Source: a candidate division WOR-1 bacterium RIFOXYB2_FULL_48_7 (GTDB lineage: Bacteria; Margulisbacteria; WOR-1; O2-12-FULL-45-9; XYB2-FULL-48-7). From it: a stretch of 7,602 bases of DNA. The DNA is taken from positions 13,488 to 21,089 of the forward strand of contig MEUF01000023.1 in assembly GCA_001771615.1 (NCBI GenBank), in the 5' to 3' direction. The translations under genes were made by a program, and so were the position numbers. The stretch's first letter is position 1. Every line of letters starts with the position of its first letter. This document shows positions 1 through 5,778 of the stretch, in pieces. Below the pieces are notes generated by a model. That model saw only the letters and a list, made by a program, of their open reading frames with translations, was not told where the DNA came from and did not search any database.

Positions 1-100
1 CTTATACTGATGCCAGGAAAAGGGAGATATGGATAAAGGGGCGGAAGAGTCGTCGCTTTATTCTTAGCTTACTTCATAAGTCTCGAGCGACAAAAGAGAT

Positions 101-173
<73 letters not shown>

Positions 174-278
174 TTTTGCTTTTTTGTATGTGCTATAGGA
201 AATATTCGGCTCTTCACTGCGCCGCCACAAAACCACAGCTTCGATTTGCTAGCATTTGTTTGGGAGTGCATTATCATA

Positions 279-308
279 TTCAGAATATGTTTGGTTGAAA
301 AGTATAAT
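279..308 (+). promoter_or_regulatory. putative promoter of the HEPN-like gene
   Basis: A perfect -10 hexamer TATAAT lies at 303-308. A -35-like TTCAGA (4 of 6 matches to TTGACA) lies at 279-284, with an 18-base spacer. It would start transcription around 315, about 35 bases before the gene at 350. The surrounding DNA is AT-rich, so chance matches are likely. Confidence 0.4.
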
Positions 309-349
309 TGGTTAATTCATCCTATCAGGAGAGTTAGTTCCTTTCTACA

Positions 350-934
350 ATGTTGCTAAATATGAATATGTCGAACAGATTTAATAGTATTTCTGAGATA
401 GAGGCTCATTTTAAGACAATAGCCAATGCTTTGCCTGATCAATGTAAAGCAGGTGATCCTTGGGTTTTCTTGTCAGCATCGGCGCTTATTGAATACTTAG
501 CTAAGCTTGTGGTTGGAGAGGATAATAAAAGAACTGGTTTTATTGATTTCATTAAGAAATGGATGCCTTCAGGATATTATAATTTTGTTTATAAGAATAG
601 TAAAAGAGATTTACCCGAGCAGATGTATTATGTCTTGAGATGTGGAATCGTTCACGCATTCTCTCTTATTCCTGATGATCAGGGTAAGAGCTACGGAGGA
701 CGAGAACGGTCAATCGTATTGGCGCATCGTCGGGAACAGGCTGGGCAACATTTGAAAGGTTATGAAGGAAATAATGGCACTCTTGACTCTGTGATTTTTG
801 TTGCTGAAGACTTTATTGCTGATGTTTTGACGACAATGATGAGCATTTTTGATTCGGCAAAAAGTGATGAAGGGCTTAAAAATAACATTACAATCTGGGT
901 ACAAAAACATCCCCCGATTATAGGTGGTTTCTAA
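350..934 (+). CDS. hypothetical protein with HEPN-like R-x4-H motif
   Basis: This 194-residue soluble protein has no signal peptide or membrane span. Its role is not established. The visible hint is helix-rich sequence (about residues 38-55 and 88-107) carrying R97-C-G-I-V-H102, an R-x4-H arrangement placed late in a helix, as in HEPN-domain proteins, many of which are RNases of toxin-antitoxin or phage-defence systems. The residue after R is C rather than the usual N, D or H, so catalysis is uncertain. No antitoxin or nucleotidyltransferase partner is adjacent. A purine-rich AGGAGAG (327-333) lies 16 bases before ATG 350, which is long for a Shine-Dalgarno. In-frame ATGs at 362 and 368 are even further away, and a stop at 335-337 rules out an earlier start. 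It is AT-rich, unlike genes right of 2550. The open frame is secure; the HEPN reading is an inference. Confidence 0.75.
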   Translation: MLLNMNMSNRFNSISEIEAHFKTIANALPDQCKAGDPWVFLSASALIEYLAKLVVGEDNKRTGFIDFIKKWMPSGYYNFVYKNSKRDLPEQMYYVLRCGIVHAFSLIPDDQGKSYGGRERSIVLAHRREQAGQHLKGYEGNNGTLDSVIFVAEDFIADVLTTMMSIFDSAKSDEGLKNNITIWVQKHPPIIGGF

Positions 935-1028
935 CAGAAAAGCTGCTGTCGATTCTATCAGCATCAACATGTTTTCTGAATGATGGGGGGGGGCGGCCGA
1001 TAAATATTTATATTCACAATGTTGCATA

Positions 1029-1042
1029 GAAAAGTACTTTTC
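1029..1042. repeat. 14-bp perfect palindrome
   Basis: GAAAAGTACTTTTC is its own reverse complement. It lies in the 220-base gap (935-1154) between two convergent genes of the AT-rich block. A run of nine G (985-993) followed by CGGCCG sits about 35 bases before it, unusual in such AT-rich DNA. No T tract follows the palindrome directly, so it is a poor terminator. It could be a protein-binding site or chance. Confidence 0.4.
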
Positions 1043-1154
1043 AAGCCAATAGCAGCAAGTATCAATTTGCATGGACCCAACGGAAACAGTTTGCTTCAGC
1101 TTTTACTCTAATAATTTGCCCACTTGGGATGTTTTATAAATAATTTTAGGCACT

Positions 1155-1673
1155 CTAATATTTAGATTGGATTTTTCTTTTAATGCCTATTTTTGTGTCT
1201 TCTGTTTTTTTTCGTAATTCGGAATATTTTTTATCTACCTTATTAGCTTTTGCGGTTAGATCAAAGTTGACAAGGCCCGAAATAAATCCTATAGCAGACA
1301 TCAATATTTCTCTTTTTTCTTCTAAATGCAAATATCTTTTATCTATGTCTGAAAGCACCTTATCCTTAAGGGTATCCAACCTCCTGATTTTTGGCGTGCC
1401 ATTAATGGTTCCTTTCCCCGCGAGATCAGAAAGCATTGCTGCAATGTCCCTATCTAGCTCCACATCAATTCTTGCCAAATAATCCTCAAACATTTTCGAA
1501 TATGTTTTCAATTCCAGTATTCCTCTATTGATGTCAGCCCTCTTTGAAATAATATTAGTAAGTTGCATAAGAATAAAGGCTGAAAATGCTCCAACCAAGG
1601 CCTCAATAGTTGGCCCCCTAAAAGTCCATACATTGTTTTCTAGTTTTGCGACGACTTCAATTGTTGAATGCAT
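1155..1673 (-). CDS. small membrane-anchored protein of unknown function
   Basis: This 172-residue protein is not recognised. After a short polar N terminus there is one likely membrane span at about residues 21-43 (rich in A, L, I, F). A long, charged, helical region follows (about 44-120 and 140-172, many K, E, D, R), of coiled-coil character. A weaker hydrophobic patch lies at about 123-138. The C terminus is strongly basic. It begins with ATG at 1673, 24 bases after the stop of the upstream exported-protein gene, and no strong Shine-Dalgarno is visible. The two are therefore probably one transcript, with this gene translated second. It converges on the HEPN-like gene with a 220-base gap. 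The composition is AT-rich (one 60-base line counts 33% GC). The open frame is credible, but its function cannot be assigned. Confidence 0.65.
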   Translation of the reverse strand: MHSTIEVVAKLENNVWTFRGPTIEALVGAFSAFILMQLTNIISKRADINRGILELKTYSKMFEDYLARIDVELDRDIAAMLSDLAGKGTINGTPKIRRLDTLKDKVLSDIDKRYLHLEEKREILMSAIGFISGLVNFDLTAKANKVDKKYSELRKKTEDTKIGIKRKIQSKY

Positions 1674-1697
1674 TTCAGCTGCTTGTTCTTATTGAGG

Positions 1698-2300
1698 TTA
1701 TTCCGATACTCCAAGTTCCTTTTGAAGATTTGCATTATAGAGGTCGATCTGATAGCCCACATCACTATATTTTAAATAATGGGTTTGTGGCTTGTATGGA
1801 TTTAATACCATCAATACAAGTCCTCCCAAAGCAAAATTTAATCCTCTTTGAGCCTCTGCATCGCTTTTGCCATATGTATAAGACATCTGCGAATTAACAT
1901 ACCAATGATATAATCCGCCTAAAATAAGCAACGATGATAAGGCATTGATTGCTTTGCCAAGCCCCCCTTCTGATATTTTTTGCTCGATTCGTTTGGCTTC
2001 TTCAGGTTTTCCGATTAAGGATAGAAATTCACTCTCTGAAATCTTTTCATTTCCCCTCGTAATACACCAATCCTCAATATCTTGAGTGCTTTCAGGTTTT
2101 ATTCTTAAAGCTCCATATCCGACACCTGTCTCAGTAAGTGAATATCCTTTATATTCAGACCAAGTGGCAGTGACGCCAGACTTGAATTTTGTTATTAAAT
2201 TAAGCTTATTCCATTTATATTTTATCTCGTTTTCGCTTTGGCCAAAAGAAGCCGAAAAGGAAAAGGCTAAGAGGCAAACCAAACAAACTACCTTCTTCAT
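1698..2300 (-). CDS. exported or membrane protein of unknown function
   Basis: This 200-residue protein starts MKKVV and continues with a hydrophobic stretch to about residue 16, a typical signal peptide, with probable cleavage near G20-Q21. The cysteines at 6 and 9 are too early for a lipobox. Two later hydrophobic segments (about 116-135 and 152-168) may span a membrane. An ISESEF stretch is at 87-92, and the C terminus carries a Y-N-x-x-L-x-K-E-L-G pattern (188-197), a tail I have the impression recurs in exported proteins of unknown function. The start at 2300 is chosen because AAGGAGGG (2310-2317) lies 9 bases upstream. A longer frame from a TTG at 2321 would overlap that ribosome site and spoil the signal peptide. 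It heads a likely two-gene unit with the protein at 1155-1673. Confidence 0.72.
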   Translation of the reverse strand: MKKVVCLVCLLAFSFSASFGQSENEIKYKWNKLNLITKFKSGVTATWSEYKGYSLTETGVGYGALRIKPESTQDIEDWCITRGNEKISESEFLSLIGKPEEAKRIEQKISEGGLGKAINALSSLLILGGLYHWYVNSQMSYTYGKSDAEAQRGLNFALGGLVLMVLNPYKPQTHYLKYSDVGYQIDLYNANLQKELGVSE

Positions 2301-2309
2301 AAAAAACCA

Positions 2310-2317
2310 CCCTCCTT
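2310..2317 (-). promoter_or_regulatory. strong ribosome binding site deciding the start at 2300
   Basis: On the minus strand this reads AAGGAGGG, with 9 bases before ATG 2300. It is the best Shine-Dalgarno in the window and rules out the upstream TTG start. Confidence 0.8.
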
Positions 2318-2325
2318 CCAATCAA

Positions 2326-2354
2326 ATTATACTCCTCTAAGTTATTGCCAGCAA
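2326..2354 (-). promoter_or_regulatory. putative promoter for the 2300 to 1155 gene pair
   Basis: On the minus strand, -10 TATAAT (2331 to 2326) is preceded by exactly 17 bases and then TTGCTG (2354 to 2349; the TTG half matches the -35 consensus). Transcription would begin near 2319, immediately before the ribosome binding site, giving a very short leader. Confidence 0.55.
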
Positions 2355-2549
2355 CTAATCGAATAGACCTCTTCGTCGGGGTTGTATCAAGAGGTTATCT
2401 TTTTGATATATGGTGAGAAACAAAACAGCTTCTTCGACCACAGTGATTGATGTAATTCGTGTTTTTTACACTTATGTGTTGAGTTGGGAATAATCAATGA
2501 AATAACCCAGCCCTGAATGGTTTGAGAACAATCGGGTCGAGGCATTTTC

Positions 2550-3389
2550 CTATCTCCTAAAAAATTCCAGCCAACTCTGTCCAGGATTAAACACGCGGAA
2601 AAAGTCTTTACCGTAATAGGTAAATAAATCTTTCAGATCTTTCCATAAGATAAAATAGATTTCTGATTTGGCATTTAAGGCCATATGCCTGGGCATCCCG
2701 GCCAAAGCAAAACTGGTCGAAGGCGTCCTGGCAAAAGTCTTGGTCACAACCCGGTTTAACAGCCCCATCATCCCGAAATATGCTTCATTCCCGGATGTGA
2801 CAATCGGCGCCCTTACTGAACTAGTAGGGGATAGGCGGAGAATTTCTACCTCAAAGGTGTATGGATCCTGGCTGCCTGGTATCCTGGTCGGCATCATACC
2901 GCTCTCATTAGTCAAATTTCTTACCCGACTAAGGCCAAGAGCGTTAACCACACAAAAATCATCAACAAAACCATCTAAGGCAAATCTTAGCTCGTGATCG
3001 CCTTCTGGGCGGAGAGAATTTGTGATGACTGTGATCCCCCACATTTGCGGAAGAAACCAGCTCTGGCTGTTGGCAAAATGGATCGCGGTTTTTCGCAAAC
3101 TTGGCTCAATTACCAGGGTGGCGCCAATCTGCGTAAAGGAGTCAAGTTTCTTCAGCTCCCCGATAGTCGGCGGTTTTTCAATTGAGACGACAGTGCTTCT
3201 GTGTGCCGTTGAGCCCGCTCGATCAGCAATATCCGGTTGAAAATCACCCAAAATTGCCGGCCGGGCCAGAGTCAGCGCGTCGGTTAGAGTCCTAGCCAAG
3301 TGTATTCTAGTTAGTGCAGGCATGTTTGATCTCAACTTAGTATCGACAAGATATATCCGTGATTTCAGATGTTGTATCTGCTTTTCCAC
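2550..3389 (-). CDS. hypothetical protein, conserved-looking, function unknown
   Basis: This protein of up to 279 residues is not recognised. It has no signal peptide or convincing membrane span. It reads as a mixed alpha/beta soluble protein. Noticeable parts are a charged N terminus (1-22), a valine/isoleucine strand region (65-95), a tract rich in aromatics and glycine (108-125), and an aromatic C-terminal third (243-277, many F, Y, W). The start is uncertain. GTG 3389 gives the longest form, but no clear Shine-Dalgarno precedes it and the promoter of the divergent transporter gene would then lie within and just in front of the coding region. ATG 3323 (residue 23) would give 257 residues. 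Base composition matches the genes to its right (one line about 53% GC), so it is probably resident, not part of the AT-rich block. Confidence 0.7.
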   Translation of the reverse strand: MEKQIQHLKSRIYLVDTKLRSNMPALTRIHLARTLTDALTLARPAILGDFQPDIADRAGSTAHRSTVVSIEKPPTIGELKKLDSFTQIGATLVIEPSLRKTAIHFANSQSWFLPQMWGITVITNSLRPEGDHELRFALDGFVDDFCVVNALGLSRVRNLTNESGMMPTRIPGSQDPYTFEVEILRLSPTSSVRAPIVTSGNEAYFGMMGLLNRVVTKTFARTPSTSFALAGMPRHMALNAKSEIYFILWKDLKDLFTYYGKDFFRVFNPGQSWLEFFRR

Positions 3390-3400
3390 TTGGGTATAAT
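3372..3400 (+). promoter_or_regulatory. putative promoter of the MFS-CDF-acylphosphatase operon
   Basis: TTGTAT (3372-3377), a 17-base spacer, then a perfect TATAAT (3395-3400) would start transcription near 3407, leaving a leader of about 24 bases before ATG 3431. The -35 element falls inside the longest reading of the divergent gene. GGAGAG (3408-3413) lies 17 bases before the start codon, a long spacing. Confidence 0.55.
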
Positions 3401-3430
3401 CTTTGGTGGAGAGATCACTAACCTAATAAT

Positions 3431-4606
3431 ATGAAATTATCCATCCCCAAAAATGTCGTCTGGCTGGGATTTGTCAGCCTCTTTAATGATATTGCCTCCG
3501 AAATGATCTATCCCATTGTCCCGATCTTTTTAACTTCAGTTCTTGGTGCTCCAATGGCTGTCGTTGGATTGATCGAAGGAATTGCCGAGGCAACCGCCTC
3601 AATTCTCAAGGTATTTTCGGGCTGGTTTTCCGATTTAATCGGTCAGCGAAAGCCGCTGGCAGTTTTTGGCTATTCATTCTCGACAATTTCCAAATTGCTG
3701 CTGGCGACCGCTGTCTTATGGCCAATGGTTTTGCTGGCCCGTCTGACCGATCGATTTGGTAAAGGGGTGAGGGTGGCGGCTCGTGATGCCCTGATTGCTG
3801 ATTCTACCCCACCAGGAGATCATGGGAAAGTATTTGGCTTTCACCGCTCCATGGATACGATTGGCGCTATTGCCGGGCCATTGCTGGCTGTCTGGTTAAT
3901 GGCGGTCTATTCCAATAATTATCGGCTAATCTTTATTATCTCTTTTATCCCCGCCTTGCTGGGGGTGTTGGTCCTGCAGTTTTTTGTTTCCGAAGTTAAA
4001 AAGGAAAAATCGCTCCCGACTGTCAAATTAAGGCTTGCCTGGGATAATTTTGGCTGGCAATATTACATGTTTCTCATAGTCAGTGTGGTTTTTTCTCTGG
4101 GCAATAGTTCCGACGTCTTTTTGATTCTGCGTTCCCAAAATCTGGGGATGACGGCCATGTTGGTGATCTTGGCATATGTCGTCTACAATGTTTTTTACGC
4201 GCTTTTTTCTTATCCGGCCGGCTGGCTGGCCGATAAAATTGGTTTCAAGAAAGTGTTGTTTACCGGGTTTTTAATCTTTGCCGTGGTTTATGCCGGATTT
4301 GGCCTGGCCAACCAGGCGAATTATATCTGGTTCTTGTTTGCGGCTTATGGCTTTTATATCGCTTTTACAGAAGGGGTCAGCAAGGCGTATATTGCCGTTC
4401 TGGCTCCCAAAGAAAAGATAGGGACTGCCATTGGCCTCTATTACACGGCAACAGGGTTCTCCGTCCTTTTTGCCAGTGTAGTGGCCGGTTGGCTTTGGTC
4501 GGCATTCGGCGCGGCCTATGCTTTCTATTACGGTTCATTTATGGCTATAATTGCCTGCGGACTATTTCTTATCCTTAGCTATTGGCCGGGAAGAAAATTA
4601 AATTAA
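3431..4606 (+). CDS. MFS transporter, probable proton-driven exporter
   Basis: This is a 391-residue inner-membrane protein of normal length for a 12-span major facilitator. Both halves carry the family's motif A loop: G64-W-F-S-D-L-I-G-Q-R-K-P (64-75), and its weaker repeat G264-W-L-A-D-K-I-G-F-K-K (264-274). The loop after span 4 reads D107-R-F-G-K-G-V-R and continues with A-R-D-A-L-I-A-D-S (117-125). F135-G-F-H-R-S-M-D (135-142) follows. This arrangement is typical of a bacterial and archaeal MFS group related to MJ1317, from memory of the family. The substrate cannot be read from sequence. An in-frame stop at 3419-3421 fixes ATG 3431 as the earliest ATG. The stop TAA overlaps the ATG of the CDF gene by one base, so they are co-transcribed and probably translationally coupled. 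Metal or drug export is possible from context only. Confidence 0.92.
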   Translation: MKLSIPKNVVWLGFVSLFNDIASEMIYPIVPIFLTSVLGAPMAVVGLIEGIAEATASILKVFSGWFSDLIGQRKPLAVFGYSFSTISKLLLATAVLWPMVLLARLTDRFGKGVRVAARDALIADSTPPGDHGKVFGFHRSMDTIGAIAGPLLAVWLMAVYSNNYRLIFIISFIPALLGVLVLQFFVSEVKKEKSLPTVKLRLAWDNFGWQYYMFLIVSVVFSLGNSSDVFLILRSQNLGMTAMLVILAYVVYNVFYALFSYPAGWLADKIGFKKVLFTGFLIFAVVYAGFGLANQANYIWFLFAAYGFYIAFTEGVSKAYIAVLAPKEKIGTAIGLYYTATGFSVLFASVVAGWLWSAFGAAYAFYYGSFMAIIACGLFLILSYWPGRKLN

Positions 4607-5508
4607 TGAATCATCGTCAACAACTTATTATTGCGATTGTCATCTCAATCGGGATTCTGGCCGCGGAGGTGCTCGGCGGCTGGCTTTCCAATAGCCTGGC
4701 CTTATTATCAGATGCTGGACATGTTCTGACCGACCTTATGTCATTAATTCTGGCTTTGCTGGCTGCCAGTTTTGCCGGGTTACCGGCTAATAAAAAAAAT
4801 ACTTACGGTTTCTACCGTCTGGAGATCCTTTCTGCCCTGATTAATGGCTCGCTTTTGATTATCATTGCTGTCGTCATTATGTACCAAGCCATGCAGCGGC
4901 TCTTTGTCCCGCAAACGGTAGAAAGCCAGTTGATGTTGGCAATTGCTGTAGTCGGCTTACTGGGTAATCTTCTGGCGGCTTACCTGTTGTCCCGTGGTTC
5001 GCATGATAATTTGAACATCAAGGGGGCTTTCCTTCATATCCTTTCTGATGCCGCTGCCTCCTGTGCGGTTATTTTGGGGGGCATAATCATTTATTTCTTC
5101 CATTGGTATTACATTGATCCTTTATTGGGGATTGTTATTGCCCTGCTCATTCTGCGCGGTGCCCTTGACCTAGTCCAGGAGTCGGCGACAGTGCTCTTGG
5201 AAGCATCACCGGCCAATATCAAAACCTACGAGGTAGTTAAGGATATTAAGTCGATTGAGGGAGTCAAGAATATTCATGATTTACATATTTGGACAATTGC
5301 TTCCGGCATCAACGCGATTTCCGCTCACATTTTAATAGCGGACGAATACCTAAAAGAGGCCTCCAAGGTTCTGGCCAGGGTTAATCAGCTCTTGCGCGAA
5401 AAATATTCTATTACCCATGCCACATTCCAGACGGAATGCTCCTCCTGTCCGGAAGGCTTAATTTGCCAAATTACACCGGCCGAACCGGAACGCCACCATC
5501 ATCACTAA
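4606..5508 (+). CDS. cation diffusion facilitator (CzcD/ZitB-type metal exporter)
   Basis: This 300-residue inner-membrane antiporter is likely to export Zn(II), and perhaps Co, Cd or Ni, in exchange for protons. Six spans are visible (about 7-25, 33-54, 72-94, 107-128, 141-163, 169-186). The transport site pairs H39-x3-D43 in span 2 with H144-x3-D148 in span 5, the arrangement usual in zinc-type members. The cytoplasmic domain (about 205-277) carries the characteristic H224-D-L-H-I-W-T and H241 and H271 positions. A C-terminal tail adds C278-x2-C281-x5-C287 and ends in four histidines (297-300), a likely extra metal-binding patch. ATG 4606 is chosen over a TTG eight codons earlier because it gives the one-base TAATG overlap with the MFS gene. 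The acylphosphatase follows after three bases. It is close to czcD and zitB, which cannot be told apart here. Confidence 0.95.
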   Translation: MNHRQQLIIAIVISIGILAAEVLGGWLSNSLALLSDAGHVLTDLMSLILALLAASFAGLPANKKNTYGFYRLEILSALINGSLLIIIAVVIMYQAMQRLFVPQTVESQLMLAIAVVGLLGNLLAAYLLSRGSHDNLNIKGAFLHILSDAAASCAVILGGIIIYFFHWYYIDPLLGIVIALLILRGALDLVQESATVLLEASPANIKTYEVVKDIKSIEGVKNIHDLHIWTIASGINAISAHILIADEYLKEASKVLARVNQLLREKYSITHATFQTECSSCPEGLICQITPAEPERHHHH

Positions 5509-5511
5509 CCT

Positions 5512-5778
5512 ATGGAAAGGGTAGAGGCCCGTTTTTCGGGACACGTCCAGGGGGTTGGCTTTCGGTATACTGCCCAGGAGCTGGCCGGCCGATATGCGCT
5601 TTTTGGCTATGTGCAAAACCTGCCCAATGGCGATGTCGAGGTAGTGGTAGAGGGGGAAAATACTGCTGATTACCTTGCCGAGTTGCATAAATTGATGGGC
5701 CGCTATATAACCTCTCAAACAACAGAAAAATTCCCGCCAACTGGCGAATTTAAAAACTTCCGGGTTAAGTATTATTAG
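5512..5778 (+). CDS. acyP: acylphosphatase
   Basis: This 88-residue cytosolic enzyme hydrolyses acyl phosphates such as acetyl phosphate or carbamoyl phosphate to the carboxylate and phosphate. The phosphate-binding loop G10-H-V-Q-G-V-G-F-R18 holds the catalytic arginine, and G32-Y-V-Q-N36 holds the catalytic asparagine. G40-D-V-E-V continues the conserved strand, and the Y-Y end is close to the family's usual end. Length is normal (85-100). It starts three bases after the CDF stop with no clear Shine-Dalgarno of its own, so it is probably reached by coupled translation. A metal-related role is not implied by the enzyme itself. Its stop codon overlaps that of the convergent hydrolase gene (5775-5778). 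Confidence 0.96.
   Translation: MERVEARFSGHVQGVGFRYTAQELAGRYALFGYVQNLPNGDVEVVVEGENTADYLAELHKLMGRYITSQTTEKFPPTGEFKNFRVKYY

Noticed and set aside
935..978. Nested inverted repeats (CAGAAAA with TTTTCTG, and TGCTG with CAGCA) after the HEPN-like gene as a terminator.
   Set aside because: The stem is interrupted, the loop is long, and no T tract follows.
710..1072. A 120-codon minus-strand frame antisense to the HEPN-like gene.
   Set aside because: Mostly antisense to a better-supported gene, with no ribosome binding site and no sensible domain content.
2367..2400. Inverted repeat ACCTCTT with AAGAGGT (15-base loop) followed by a short T run on the plus strand, as a terminator.
   Set aside because: No plus-strand gene precedes it. 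In the direction of the minus-strand gene ending at 2550, no T tract follows the hairpin.
2387..2545. A 52-codon minus-strand frame from ATG 2545 in the gap between the unknown gene and the AT-rich block.
   Set aside because: No Shine-Dalgarno, no recognisable motif, and other frames in the same gap look no better or worse. It could be a decayed gene remnant but this cannot be shown.
2340..2550. Search for an attachment-site copy of the tRNA-Lys 3' end at the right border of the AT-rich block.
   Set aside because: Only very short matches such as ATGGTG were found, which are expected by chance.
5494..5505. Four-histidine C terminus of the CDF protein as a vector-derived tag.
   Set aside because: It has only four histidines, mixed CAC/CAT codons, no linker or vector sequence, and continues straight into the next gene of a natural operon.
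5436..5740. Several overlapping frames on both strands across the CDF and acyP junction.
   Set aside because: These are shadows of acyP, whose catalytic motifs are complete in its own frame.
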